The notes: generated by a model from the sequence alone, not told the origin. A stretch of DNA of 64,000 nucleotides from Xanthomonas sp. NCPPB 1128 (GCF_001043115.1 NZ_LFME01000030.1:1-64000); one strand, 5' to 3'. Shown: positions 47,235 through 58,533, counted from the stretch's first letter. Numbers and translations are program-made.

Positions 47235-48350
47235 TTGCGCATCCTGTTCGTCGGCGACGAAGCCAGCCTTCCGTCCGAAGTCACTGAATACATTCGCGAT
47301 CTTGGCGACGACTGGCAGGTCCAGAGTGTCGCCGACGGCAATGCCGCGATCGCCGCGGCGGCCACGGTACGCCTGGATGCGGTGATCGCCGCGCCGACGC
47401 TGCCGGACCTGACCACCGCCACCTTGCTCGGCCAGATCCGCACGCTGAGCCCGGAAACCATCCGCATCGCGCTGATCGAGGCCGAGCAGAGCAACCGCGC
47501 GCCGCCGGCGCGGATCATCGGCGTGGCGCACCGGTTCCTGCCGCTGCCGCTGTCGCCGGAAATGCTGCTGGAAGCGGTGACCAGCCTAGAGGAACTGCAG
47601 GAACTGCTGGGCAACCCGCGCCTGCGCTCCAGCATCGGCCGCATCGAGAAGCTGCCCTCGCCGCCGCATCTGTACCTGAGCCTGATGCACGCGCTGGAGC
47701 AGGACGAAGGCAGCAACGCCGCCGACCTGGCCAAGCTGGTTTCGGCCGACCCCGCGATCGCGGCCAAGGTGCTGCAGCTGTGCAATTCGGCGTTCTTCTC
47801 CAACGGCCGCACCATTTCCGACCTGCGCACCGCCGTGACCCGCCTGGGCACCGCTACCCTGCGCGACCTGGTCCTGGCCAGCGAAGTGTTCTCGGTGCAG
47901 GCGCTGTCCAACGCCGAGCGCAACGCGCTGCAGCAGCGCTCGCTGCTGGCGTCCAAGCTGGCCGCGAAGATGCTGCCGGCCTCCAGCGTCGAGCTGGGCT
48001 CGACCGCGGCACTGCTGGCCGACATCGGCCTGCTGCTGCCGGGCGTGCGCGACGAGCGCGAGCCGCCCACCGATGCCGACGACACCCGGCCGGGCCACGC
48101 CGAAGCAGGCGCCTACCTGCTGGGCCTGTGGGGCCTGCCGATGCCGATCATCGAGGCGGTGGCCTTCCATCGCCAGCCGCAGCGCTCCAGCACCCGCAGC
48201 TTCTGGGTCACCGGCGCGGTGCACGTGGCGATGGCCCTGGCCAGCGGCTCGGAGGTCGACGAGGAGTATCTCTCCAAGACCGGCATGCTCGGCAAACTGC
48301 CGACCTGGCGCGAGCACGCCGAGAACCTGATGGGGCTGACGTCGGCGTAA
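47235..48350 (+). CDS. HDOD domain protein with degenerate receiver-like head
   Basis: This 371-residue protein starts with a receiver-like domain (MRILFVGDEASLPSEVTEYI, DAVIAAPTLPDLTTATLLGQ) in which the phospho-Asp position appears as Ala, so phosphorylation is unlikely. A HDOD domain follows at about 145-330 (LPSPPHLYLSLMHALEQDEG, ADPAIAAKVLQLCNSAFFS, LRTAVTRLGTATLRDLVLAS, HAEAGAYLLGLWGLP). HDOD proteins act in signalling and c-di-GMP or chemotaxis circuits in Xanthomonas without catalysis. The TTG start at 47235 has GGGGGACAG 6 nt upstream. An in-frame ATG upstream is less well placed. Confidence 0.85.
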   Translation: MRILFVGDEASLPSEVTEYIRDLGDDWQVQSVADGNAAIAAAATVRLDAVIAAPTLPDLTTATLLGQIRTLSPETIRIALIEAEQSNRAPPARIIGVAHRFLPLPLSPEMLLEAVTSLEELQELLGNPRLRSSIGRIEKLPSPPHLYLSLMHALEQDEGSNAADLAKLVSADPAIAAKVLQLCNSAFFSNGRTISDLRTAVTRLGTATLRDLVLASEVFSVQALSNAERNALQQRSLLASKLAAKMLPASSVELGSTAALLADIGLLLPGVRDEREPPTDADDTRPGHAEAGAYLLGLWGLPMPIIEAVAFHRQPQRSSTRSFWVTGAVHVAMALASGSEVDEEYLSKTGMLGKLPTWREHAENLMGLTSA

Positions 48351-48825
48351 GTCCATCGTGGCGCGCGCGGCCTGCCGCCGTGCGCGATCAATAGTGCTTG
48401 CACTTCGCCGACCTTCTCGCTGCCGTTGGCAAACGTCTTCGGCGCATCTCGCGCCGGCATCGCGGCTCGCCCATCGCCCAATCCACACGACGGTCCGCCG
48501 CGCGCCCTTGCAGCGGCGCGACGACTGCGCCACCCCGAGAGCCCCTCACCGGCGAGCGCGTAGCGGCAACAACAGCAACGGCTTCGGGGCATTCGCAACT
48601 ACGCGAAGCGCGCAGCGGTAGGAGCGGCAACTGCATTCGGTCGGCTGGTGTGCACAGTAAGTTCTCGAAGCGCCCCTAACGCTGCGACCGCAGGCGCTCG
48701 ATGCCAACACCTGGCGTCGCGTCGCCACCAGTTGCCGGGCCGCGGACGCGAGGATGCGCCGGCCATACCACGGCAACCGCCTGTCCGCCGCCCGGCACGA
48801 CACGTCACAAGCGCTGCGCAGACAC
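48351..48825. other. Intergenic region without recognised content
   Basis: The 475 bp between the HDOD stop and the TonB-receptor terminator contain only low-complexity ORFs with Arg/Ala-rich translations on both strands. No RNA fold, promoter or repeat was convincing. A short half-copy of the GTAGGAGCGGC motif occurs near 48619-48629. Confidence 0.5.
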
Positions 48826-48852
48826 AAAAAAAGACGGGCCTTGCGGCCCGTC
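48826..48852 (-). terminator. Rho-independent terminator after the TonB-dependent receptor
   Basis: On the minus strand GACGGGCC-GCAA-GGCCCGTC (48833-48852) is followed by seven T residues (48826-48832). It lies 23 nt downstream of the receptor stop and is a near-ideal terminator. Confidence 0.9.
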
Positions 48853-48875
48853 TTCGTGTCACGCGAACAGCTCGA

Positions 48876-51734
48876 TCAGAAGCGCTGGGTGTACTTCATG
48901 TACACGTAGCGACCGATGTCGAAGCCGCCGTAGTAGGCGAAGCTGCTGTCCGGGGCCGAGTACATCAGCGGACCGCGGTGGTCGAACACGTTGTTCGCAC
49001 CGATGGCGATCGTCGCGTCCCACGGCGCCTTCCAGTTGACCTGCAGGTCGTGGAAGGTGTTGGAACCGGTGTGACGCAGCGGATCGGCTTCGCCGTTGGC
49101 GAAGTGGTCCGGCGCATCGCAGTAGTCCGTGGCCAGCGAGATGCAGCTTTCCTTCATGCCGGAGTAGTAGCGCAGGGTGTAGTTCACACCGAAGTCGCCC
49201 ATCGTCCAGTTCACGCCCAGGTTGGAGCGCACGCGGAAGATGCCCGGCTCGCCGACGCGGCCGATCGTGATGTTGTCGCCCGCGGCGTTCTGGCCGGCTT
49301 CGTCGTACTTGCTGACGTAGCTGGTCTGCCAGTCGATCATGATCTTGCCGAACGCCATTTCCGGCAGACGGTAGCGGATGCCCAGATCGTAGCCTTCGGT
49401 CTCCATCTGGCCGAGGTTGGCCACGCCGTAGGTCATCGCCGAGATGTGGCCGTCGGCGGCGCGGGTCACGCCGGCGCAGCGCTCGGCATTGCCCAGCACG
49501 TAGCAGTCGCGCAGGATGCGGTCCACGCTATCGGCGATGATCATGTCCTTGATCTCGTAGCGGTACCAATCCAGCGAGATGTCCAGGCCCTGCACCCAGC
49601 GCGGGCTCCACACCAGACCGGCGGTCTTGCTGGTGGAGGTTTCCGGACGCAGGTTCGGGTTGGAGCCGCTGATGAACTCGTCCGGGGTCTGGCACGGATA
49701 GGTGGTGCACGGCACGTAGCCCTGGCCCAGCTGGGTGTAGCCGACCGGCACGCCGGCCGCGGTGCATGCCGCATTGCCGTTGACGCTGTTCGGGGCGCCC
49801 ACGCCGCACGGATCGACGTACGACTCGAAGCTGCTGCTCAGGCCGCCGTACAGATCGCTGATCGTCGGGGCGCGGAAGCCCTCGGCGTAGGTGCCGCGGA
49901 CCAGCAGTTCGTCGATCGGCTTCCAGGTGAAGCCGAACTTGGAGTTCACCGTATCGCCGAAGTTGCTGTAGTCCGAATAGCGGCTGGCCAGGTTCAGGGT
50001 CAGCTGCTTGGCGAACGCCATGTCGGCCAGGATCGGCACGTTCAACTCGAGGTAGAACTCGTCCAGATCGTAGTTGCCGGCGGTGGTCTTGGCGCCCAGG
50101 CCGGTGCTCTCACCCGACTGCGCGAAGGCGTCCGGCGAGAAGCGGCCTTCTTCCTTGCGGTGCTCGTAGCCGACCGCGATGCCGAGGTCGCCCGCCGGCA
50201 GCGTCGCCAGCGTGCCGCTCAGGTTGGCGGTGTAGCTGGTGGTCTTGGTCAGGCCCGTGTCGGTGAAGTACGGGAACAGGAAGGCCTGGGTTTCCGGGTC
50301 GGCCAGCGAGCCCGGGCCGGCCACGCCGAACGGCAGCAGCGGGTTCCACGGACGGCAGGCGCTCAGCGACACCGGCGCGGCGGCGGTGCCGCACTGGGCG
50401 ACGCCGCTGGCGTTGATGAAGGACGAACCCAGCGCCTGGCGCGCTGCGATCAGGCTCATGTCGCCGTGACCGGTCTTGGTGCTCTCGTTGCGGTTCCACA
50501 GCGCACCGACGTCCCAGTCCCAGGTCTTGTCGGCGAACTCGAAGGAGCCGCTGATGGTCGGCGCGAAGCGCGTGGTCTTCAGCTTGCTTTCGGTGGTGCG
50601 CGGCACTTCCCACAGTCGGCGGCGGAAGTCGATGTCCTGGCCGATCGGGTTGAACGCGCTGTCGCCGGCCAGCGGGGTGCCGAACGCGGCGGACTGGTAC
50701 GGATAGCCGGCGATCTGCTGGTCGGTAGTGCGCTCGTTGTAGAGCACGTCGGCGTTGAAGACGATCGAGTCGGTCAGGTCGTAGTTCGCGTTGGCGAACA
50801 CCGACTTACGCTCGATGCCGGTCTGCACCATCATCTGCTGGTTGGAGTTGGCGCGCTCGGCCGCCGTCAGCGGGTGGTAGTCGGCCGGGTTGTTCGGGTT
50901 GCCGCCCTGGTTCAGGGTCTGCCACACCGCCACGTCCGGATCCGAGCAGTCCACGGTCAGCGGGTTGCACCAGCTGCCGTTCTGGCTGATCGGGCTCCAG
51001 CTGCCCGGGGTGGAGTTCGGGCCACGGCTGCCGTCGCGGCTGAACCAACGGTTCTTGGCGAACACCGGATCCTGCTTGGAATACTCGGCGGTCAGCGCCA
51101 CGCCACCGCGCTCGCCCTGGGTGCCGATGGTGAAGGAGTACTGCGAGGTCTTGCCGTCGCCTTCGCCGAACTGGCCGAACTCGGCCGAGACCTCGGCGCC
51201 GTCGAAGCGCTTGCGGGTGATGATGTTGACCACGCCGGCGATGGCGTCGGAGCCGTAGATCGACGAGGCGCCGTCCTTCAGCACTTCGACGCGCTCGATC
51301 GCCGCCATCGGCACCTGGCTCAGGTCCTGCAGGCCCGAGGTGGTGGCGCCCAGGCGCTTGCCGTTCAGCAGCACCAGGGTGCGTTCGGCACCGAGGTTGC
51401 GCAGGTCGACGTAGTAGCCGCCGACGTTTTCGCCAGAGGCCAGCGCATCGGCGCGCGAAATGGCCGGGGAGCCGGCCGAGGTCAGGTTCTGCAGCACGTC
51501 GGCGACCGAGGTGTAGCCCTGGCGCTCCAGCGCCTGGCGGTCCAGGGTCAGGATCGGCTGCTGGGTTTCGACGTCGGCGCTGCGGATGCGCGAACCGGTG
51601 ATCTCGATCCGGTCCAGCGTGGTGGTGGACGAGGCGGCGGCTTCTTGCGCGCCGGCAATCGCCGGCGTCAACGCGATCGCGATGCTGGCGGGCAGCAAGC
51701 CCAGCCGCACTGCGGGAGTGCGAAGGTTCATCAA
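48876..51734 (-). CDS. TonB-dependent outer-membrane receptor
   Basis: This 952-residue outer-membrane receptor has a signal peptide (LLPASIAIALTPAIAGAQ) and a TonB-box-like start (TTLDRIEITGSRIRSADVET). The plug contains VLQNLTSAGSPAISRA, VGGYYVDLRNLGAERTLVLL, NGKRLG and IERVEVLKDGASSIYGSDAI, then AGVVNIITRK. A 22-strand barrel follows, ending in MKYTQRF. Cys pairs occur in likely extracellular loops (WCNPLTVDCSDP, CGVGAP..CTAAG, VPCTTYPCQTP, DCYVLGNAERCAG, SCISLATDYCDA). The substrate is unknown. It lies 47 bp downstream of an AraC-type gene on the same strand, with GGAGAG before its ATG. A MMNL double start makes 51734 or 51731 possible. Confidence 0.93.
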   Translation of the reverse strand: MMNLRTPAVRLGLLPASIAIALTPAIAGAQEAAASSTTTLDRIEITGSRIRSADVETQQPILTLDRQALERQGYTSVADVLQNLTSAGSPAISRADALASGENVGGYYVDLRNLGAERTLVLLNGKRLGATTSGLQDLSQVPMAAIERVEVLKDGASSIYGSDAIAGVVNIITRKRFDGAEVSAEFGQFGEGDGKTSQYSFTIGTQGERGGVALTAEYSKQDPVFAKNRWFSRDGSRGPNSTPGSWSPISQNGSWCNPLTVDCSDPDVAVWQTLNQGGNPNNPADYHPLTAAERANSNQQMMVQTGIERKSVFANANYDLTDSIVFNADVLYNERTTDQQIAGYPYQSAAFGTPLAGDSAFNPIGQDIDFRRRLWEVPRTTESKLKTTRFAPTISGSFEFADKTWDWDVGALWNRNESTKTGHGDMSLIAARQALGSSFINASGVAQCGTAAAPVSLSACRPWNPLLPFGVAGPGSLADPETQAFLFPYFTDTGLTKTTSYTANLSGTLATLPAGDLGIAVGYEHRKEEGRFSPDAFAQSGESTGLGAKTTAGNYDLDEFYLELNVPILADMAFAKQLTLNLASRYSDYSNFGDTVNSKFGFTWKPIDELLVRGTYAEGFRAPTISDLYGGLSSSFESYVDPCGVGAPNSVNGNAACTAAGVPVGYTQLGQGYVPCTTYPCQTPDEFISGSNPNLRPETSTSKTAGLVWSPRWVQGLDISLDWYRYEIKDMIIADSVDRILRDCYVLGNAERCAGVTRAADGHISAMTYGVANLGQMETEGYDLGIRYRLPEMAFGKIMIDWQTSYVSKYDEAGQNAAGDNITIGRVGEPGIFRVRSNLGVNWTMGDFGVNYTLRYYSGMKESCISLATDYCDAPDHFANGEADPLRHTGSNTFHDLQVNWKAPWDATIAIGANNVFDHRGPLMYSAPDSSFAYYGGFDIGRYVYMKYTQRF

Positions 51735-51780
51735 TCTCTCCAGGGTAACGTTAGGGGCGTGTTAAGACGCCCTCGGCACG

Positions 51781-52677
51781 TTACGTTCCGGTGAGCGCGG
51801 CTGCTTTGCCGCTGTCGCCTGCAGACTTTGCCGATTCTGGCGGCACGGGACTGCCATGCCGATATTGCGAGGCGGAGACACCGAAGCGCGCGCGAAACGC
51901 CCGCGCGAAGCTGCAGCAGTTGTCGAATCCGCTGGCGGCGGCCACCTCGCCGATCATCATCGTGGTCTCGCGCAGCAGGTCCGCCGCGCGTTCCAGGCGC
52001 AGGCGCGCCGACAGCGCCTGTGGGCTTTCCTCGTACAGGCTCTGGAACGTCTTGGACAGATACCAACCGGAGAAGTTGGTCAGTTCGGCCAGTTCGCTGA
52101 TCCGCACCACGCGGTCGCGATGGCCGTCCAGGTACAGCCGCGCGCGCTGCATGCGCCCGAACACCTGGCGCTTGCGCATCCGCGAGCGCCCGGGACAGCG
52201 CTGCACGCGGCGCGACAACTCGCCTTGCATGGACGCCAGATGCAGCAATACCGGCCGCATCGCCAACGCATCGCCGGGCCGCGCTGCCGCCTGCCGCCAC
52301 AGGCGCAGGGCGGTCCGCGTCTCGCGCAAGGACAGTTCGCCGCGCCCCGCATACAAGGTCTCGTCGGCCATCCGCCCCAAGGCCTTCAGCGCCTCGCTGT
52401 CCAGGCTCAGGCCGATGCACAGGCCATCGCGGTCGGTCTGCAGCAGCGGCCGCGAATCGCGTTCGAAGGCCAACCACTGGCCGCGGCGCAGGGCGAAGCG
52501 TCCCTCCTTGGCCTCGATCCAGGCACTGCCGCGCAACTGCAGCCAGACCGTGAACGCATTCGCCGACGCCTGCACGCTGGCCAGGCGTGCCGCGCCCAGG
52601 CAGGCGGGACCCGCCGGCGCGTCGTCAGCGTCCAGCACCAGTTGTTGTCCATGATCGACCAGAAAAGATTGCCGCAT
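51781..52677 (-). CDS. AraC-family transcriptional regulator
   Basis: This 298-residue protein has a variable N-terminal ligand-sensing half (GSAWIEAKEGRFALRRGQWL, LLQTDRDGLCIGLSL) and a C-terminal AraC DNA-binding domain with two helix-turn-helix units. These are RVVRISELAELTNFSGWYLS / KTFQSLYEESPQALSARLRL and RETTMMIGEVAAASGFDNCC / SFARAFRARFGVSASQYRHG. It probably controls the adjacent downstream TonB receptor. The ATG at 52677 (MRQSFLVDHGQQLVLD) is chosen, and an upstream in-frame ATG would add a basic tail. The gap to the receptor start is 46 bp, so cotranscription is likely. Confidence 0.9.
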   Translation of the reverse strand: MRQSFLVDHGQQLVLDADDAPAGPACLGAARLASVQASANAFTVWLQLRGSAWIEAKEGRFALRRGQWLAFERDSRPLLQTDRDGLCIGLSLDSEALKALGRMADETLYAGRGELSLRETRTALRLWRQAAARPGDALAMRPVLLHLASMQGELSRRVQRCPGRSRMRKRQVFGRMQRARLYLDGHRDRVVRISELAELTNFSGWYLSKTFQSLYEESPQALSARLRLERAADLLRETTMMIGEVAAASGFDNCCSFARAFRARFGVSASQYRHGSPVPPESAKSAGDSGKAAALTGT

Positions 52678-52797
52678 CCGAGCACCTGCTTGACGTAAAC
52701 CGGTGCGCAGTCTTTGCCGAATGTGGCGGCAGGTCAGGAAGACTTGGCGATATTTGTCCGAATTCGCCACGATGCCATCACGAACAACTTACGAAGC

Positions 52798-55113
52798 CTA
52801 ATTCTCCTTTTTGAACAACCAGTTGTGCGAGATCGTGGAGAACCACTCGGGCTGATCGTGGATGCGGATGAAGCCGATCTCGCTGCCGTCCTCGACCGCC
52901 AGGGCGACGTAGGCGTCGCCGCTGCGCGGGTCGATGCTGAAGCCGTTGACCGCGCTGAAGTGATCGCGGTCCAGGCACACGCTGGCGTCGAGGCCACCGC
53001 CGATCCGTGCCATCCGGCTGGCGCATTCGCCAGTCTGGAACAGGTAATGCACCGCGCCATCGGGGCCGAGCGCCCAACTGCGGTAGCGCCACAACGACGG
53101 CAGGTTGTCATCCACGGCACGCACGCTGACCAGGTCCAGGCTGGCATCGGCGCGCCACAGGCCGCTTCTCGCGAGCCGGGTGAACAGGATCTGCCCACTG
53201 GTCGGATCGGTGCGGACCTGGGACACGTCCGGCAAGGTCGCCAAGGGCCGCCAGGGCACCGCGCGCCGGTCGTACAACTGCAGGCGGGTGCGCCCGTTCT
53301 CGCCCAGCAGCACCAGCAACTGACCGGGATCGGCGGTGTACGACGCCTGCAGCGGTTCGCCAGCCGGCACCGGCAAGGCCGTCACGCTGCCCGACTGCGG
53401 ACGCACTTCGTAGATCGCCGATCGCCCCTGCGCGTCGCGCCCACTGACCAGCAAGGCCTGGCTGTCGGCCGACCACGACAGCGGCTGCCGGGTCTCCGGC
53501 CGCACGCCCTCGATCAGCCGCAACGACGTCGGCTGGCTCACATCGCCCCACCACAGTGCGTAGCTGCCGTCGCGATCGGAGGTGAAGGCGAGCTGGCGCC
53601 CATCGGGCGCGATGCTCGGCTGGCCGTCGCGGCCGGTGGACGCGAACAACCGCTGGCGCTCGCGGCGCACATCCGCCGCGCCGGCCGGGATGCGGTACAC
53701 GGCGAACTGCGGGCGCCGGTGCACGAACGCCAGGCTGCCGCCGTCGCGGGCCAGGCGTGGCGCCTGCGCGTCGCTCAGGCCCAGGTCGCGCAAGCGCCGG
53801 GTCTGGGTGTCCAGCCGATACAGCCGGGTCTCGCCATCGACCCGGCGTCCGAACACGATGCCGCGCCCGTCGCGCGCCCAGTCCCAGCCGCGGATCTCGG
53901 CGAATTCATGGGTCAGCGGCTCGGCGGTGCCGCCTGCGGCCGGCATCCGCCACAGCCCGCCCATCTGCGGATTGCGCACGAAGGCGATCCACTTGCCGTC
54001 CGGCGAGTAGCGCGGCGCGTAGTCGAAATCGCCGGCAGCGACCGGATAGTCCAACGCCCTCCAGCGCCCGCTGCCCAGATCCAGCACGCGGATGCCGCGT
54101 GCCGCCGGCCGCCCATTCATGCTGCCGAATACCAGGCCATGGCCGTCCGGCGTCCAGTCGAAGCTCAGCAATTCGCTGTCGTCGCAGCGCGCGACCTCCT
54201 GCGCGGGCGCACGCCCGCCGGCCTGCACCAGCATGACCCGGCACTGCCGATCGGCACCGAGCCGGGCGAAGGCGATGCGGGTGCCGTCGGGCGACCAGGC
54301 CGGCAGGCGGTCGGACTCGCCGCGGGCCGGGACGCCCAGCGAACGCGGGGGCGTGCTGCCGGCGGCGCCGCTGGTCGGCTGCACCAGCAACTGCGTGCCG
54401 TCGCTGCCGGTGGTACGTGCAGCGTAGGCCACCTGCGCGCCGTCCGGCGACAGCGCCGGCTCCAGCTTGAACCCGGACAGCGCGGTGATCAGCCGATAGG
54501 GGCGTTTCGGGCTGCCCAGCACGCGCTCCTGCTCGGCGCTGTCGGTGGGCGTCGCCGGATCGCGCGCGAACCACCACCAGCAGGCCAGCGCCAGCACCAG
54601 CATCGCGGCCGCACCGGCGGCCGCGGCCAGCCACGACGGCGGACGCCGCCGCGCGGCAGGGGCGACGGACGGGGCAACGGTGACGAGCGTTTCCGCTGCG
54701 GCGTCCGTCGCCACGAGCGAGGCCGAGGTCGTGCCCGCCTCGGCCTCGCCATCGGGCAAGGCCTGCACCGGCGCCACCAGGCGGTAGCCGCTCTTGGCCA
54801 GGGTCTCGATGTACACCGGCGCCTCGCCACGCACGCCGGCCGCGAAGGCCTTGCGCAACTGGGTGATGGCCTGGGTCACCACGTCGTTGGTCGGCTGCGT
54901 GTCCGGCCAGACCTGCGCCAGCAACGCCTCGCGTTCCACCACCTGTCCCGGTTGCGCCAACAACACGCGCAGCACGCCCATCGCCTTGGGCGTGAGCCGT
55001 GGCGGCCGGCGCGCGCGCGGCGCGTGCACTTCCCGCAAGGACAGCAGCACCAGGCAATCGCCGACCTGCATCCGTTGCGGAAGCGTCGGTGTGGCGGACG
55101 ATGGAGAAGACAT
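52798..55113 (-). CDS. Membrane-anchored winged-helix regulator with beta-propeller sensor (CadC-like)
   Basis: This 771-residue protein has an N-terminal OmpR/PhoB-type winged helix (about residues 15-115: LLAQPGQVVEREALLAQVWP, NDVVTQAITQLRKAF, YIETLAKSGYRLVAP) and a TM segment at 161-182 (WLAAAAGAAAMLVLALACWW). A periplasmic TolB/PD40 beta-propeller follows, with repeats such as FKLEPALSPDGAQVAYAA, LPAWSPDGTRIAFARLG, APRYSPDGKWIAFVR and GQPSIAPDGRQLAFTSDRDG. Such proteins, like CadC/ToxR, sense a periplasmic signal and bind DNA from the membrane. The ATG at 55113 is chosen on the family match. It is upstream, on the same strand, of the AraC and receptor genes. Confidence 0.9.
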   Translation of the reverse strand: MSSPSSATPTLPQRMQVGDCLVLLSLREVHAPRARRPPRLTPKAMGVLRVLLAQPGQVVEREALLAQVWPDTQPTNDVVTQAITQLRKAFAAGVRGEAPVYIETLAKSGYRLVAPVQALPDGEAEAGTTSASLVATDAAAETLVTVAPSVAPAARRRPPSWLAAAAGAAAMLVLALACWWWFARDPATPTDSAEQERVLGSPKRPYRLITALSGFKLEPALSPDGAQVAYAARTTGSDGTQLLVQPTSGAAGSTPPRSLGVPARGESDRLPAWSPDGTRIAFARLGADRQCRVMLVQAGGRAPAQEVARCDDSELLSFDWTPDGHGLVFGSMNGRPAARGIRVLDLGSGRWRALDYPVAAGDFDYAPRYSPDGKWIAFVRNPQMGGLWRMPAAGGTAEPLTHEFAEIRGWDWARDGRGIVFGRRVDGETRLYRLDTQTRRLRDLGLSDAQAPRLARDGGSLAFVHRRPQFAVYRIPAGAADVRRERQRLFASTGRDGQPSIAPDGRQLAFTSDRDGSYALWWGDVSQPTSLRLIEGVRPETRQPLSWSADSQALLVSGRDAQGRSAIYEVRPQSGSVTALPVPAGEPLQASYTADPGQLLVLLGENGRTRLQLYDRRAVPWRPLATLPDVSQVRTDPTSGQILFTRLARSGLWRADASLDLVSVRAVDDNLPSLWRYRSWALGPDGAVHYLFQTGECASRMARIGGGLDASVCLDRDHFSAVNGFSIDPRSGDAYVALAVEDGSEIGFIRIHDQPEWFSTISHNWLFKKEN

Positions 55114-55343
55114 GTAGGACAACGAAGAAAATGCCGTGACGAAAGTGTCGCAAATGCGGCGACGACGCAGCCGCGTGTGGCTCTGCAACGAGGGCCAACG
55201 AGCAAACTCGGCAAAACGAGGCAGCGGATGCCGCCAAGCGCGACATGTCACCGGATTCTACTCTAGTCATCGCCGCCGCCAACCGCGACGACGCATTCAG
55301 GCTCTCTCTCCGCCGACGAAATTCACATAATCGCTCCATGACT

Positions 55344-55368
55344 GCGCGCCTTTTGGCGCGCTTTTTTT
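55344..55368 (+). terminator. Plus-strand terminator with no plus-strand gene upstream
   Basis: GCGCGCC-TTTT-GGCGCGC is followed by seven T. It can only terminate plus-strand transcription, but both flanking genes are on the minus strand. An AGGCTCTCTCTC motif precedes it at 55299-55310. It may end a small RNA from the 55114-55343 gap. Confidence 0.8.
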
Positions 55369-55377
55369 ACATCCCGT

Positions 55378-56043
55378 TCAGCGCTGCATATTTCGTGTGA
55401 CGCTCAATCCAATCAGGCGCGAGACCACCAGCGCGATATACATCACGCCGGCGAACTGTTCGATCATCACCAGCGCCCGCGCGAACGGCTGCACCGGCAC
55501 CACGTCGCTCAAGCCCACGCCCGAGAGCACGCTGAAGCTCAGATACAGCAATTCCATCCAGGTCCGCGGCGAGGCCGCATCCACCGCCGCAGTGAAGCTG
55601 CCCGGCAACCATTGCTGGCACGCCGCGAAGACGAACGCGAAGGCCCACGCCAGCAGCGTGAAGGTAGCGCCGGCGGCATACAGTTCGTCGCGGGTCACCA
55701 CGTGGTCCTGCAGCATGTAGGCGATCAGGCTGCCGGCGGTATAGAAGTACAACAGGCTTTCCAGCAGTTGCGCCCAGGCGGTCATCGCCGGATTGCCGAG
55801 CAGGGCCGCGGCGATCGACAACGCCACCGACGGCAATGCCAGGCAACAGGCGATCCACAGCGCCGTGGGTCCGCGGTTGACCACCCAAAGCGCGAGCGCC
55901 AGCACCACGATGCCGAATGCACCGAACAGCGCGCGACCGGCGGCGGTGTCTTCCATCCATGGATACAGCAGCACGCCCAGCAGTTGCACAGCGAGCAACA
56001 GCGCGGACGGATGGCGACGCAGCGCGAACGCATAGCGCAGCAT
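55378..56043 (-). CDS. Ion-channel-like protein with altered selectivity filter
   Basis: This 221-residue membrane protein has about five to six hydrophobic segments (LLLAVQLLGVLLYPWM, LFGAFGIVVLALALWVV, LWIACCLALPSVALSIAAAL, YAAGATFTLLAWAFAFVFAA) and a C-terminal pore-loop unit (MELLYLSFSVLSGVGLSDVV, PVQPFARALVMIEQFAGVMY). The pore unit matches the PF07885 two-TM ion channel pattern, but the filter is VGLSDV rather than VGYGD. Ion selectivity is therefore uncertain, and it may not conduct K+. The ATG at 56043 (MLRYAFALRRHPS) is chosen. It lies between the regulator gene and thiC, on the minus strand. Confidence 0.8.
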   Translation of the reverse strand: MLRYAFALRRHPSALLLAVQLLGVLLYPWMEDTAAGRALFGAFGIVVLALALWVVNRGPTALWIACCLALPSVALSIAAALLGNPAMTAWAQLLESLLYFYTAGSLIAYMLQDHVVTRDELYAAGATFTLLAWAFAFVFAACQQWLPGSFTAAVDAASPRTWMELLYLSFSVLSGVGLSDVVPVQPFARALVMIEQFAGVMYIALVVSRLIGLSVTRNMQR

Positions 56044-56233
56044 GAGACATTCCCTGTGGCGACAAGCGCGCATCATAGACGCGCGTGCGGCTTGCCTCCG
56101 TCGTGATGACGTCGGACGCAAGCCGCCCCTGTCATGGGTGCGCGTGCGCGACAGGTGCGGCATCGCACAAGCCGCACGGCCAACTCCACGTTGACCGTGG
56201 CGGTGGCCGCATGCGGCGCCGTCCAGCGTCCAC

Positions 56234-58322
<2,089 letters not shown>

Positions 58323-58488
58323 GCTATTAGACCCGTTTCCGCCGCTGGCCGCCAACCGGCGCGGCTGAACGTCGGCACAGCCGCCATGCGGATGTGTCAG
58401 CACCGCCACACGCCGCCCCGCCGGCGACAAACCGCGGCCACGTGGCCGGCCTAGCCTGCACGCACAAGAATCAAGGCTCTCTCTCATC

Positions 58489-58518
58489 GCCGTCGGCCCT
58501 GCCGGCGGCATTTTTTTT
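58489..58518 (+). terminator. Second plus-strand terminator without a plus-strand gene upstream
   Basis: GCCGTCGGC-CCT-GCCGGCGGC (one G-U pair) is followed by A and eight T. It lies between the minus-strand thiC riboswitch and the minus-strand chemoreceptor gene. Like the terminator at 55344, it is preceded by AGGCTCTCTCTC (58474-58485). A plus-strand transcript from the 58112-58488 gap, antisense to the riboswitch, is possible. Confidence 0.75.
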
Positions 58519-58533
58519 GCCTGCGCGCCACGC

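Noticed and set aside
48351-48825. Short ORFs (about 80-90 codons) on both strands
   Set aside because: Translations are Arg/Ser/Ala-rich, with no ribosome site or known motif.
56087-56126. 9-bp hairpin GCGGCTTGC/GCAAGCCGC downstream of thiC
   Set aside because: No T-run follows on either strand and it is 110 bp from the thiC stop, so it is not called a terminator.
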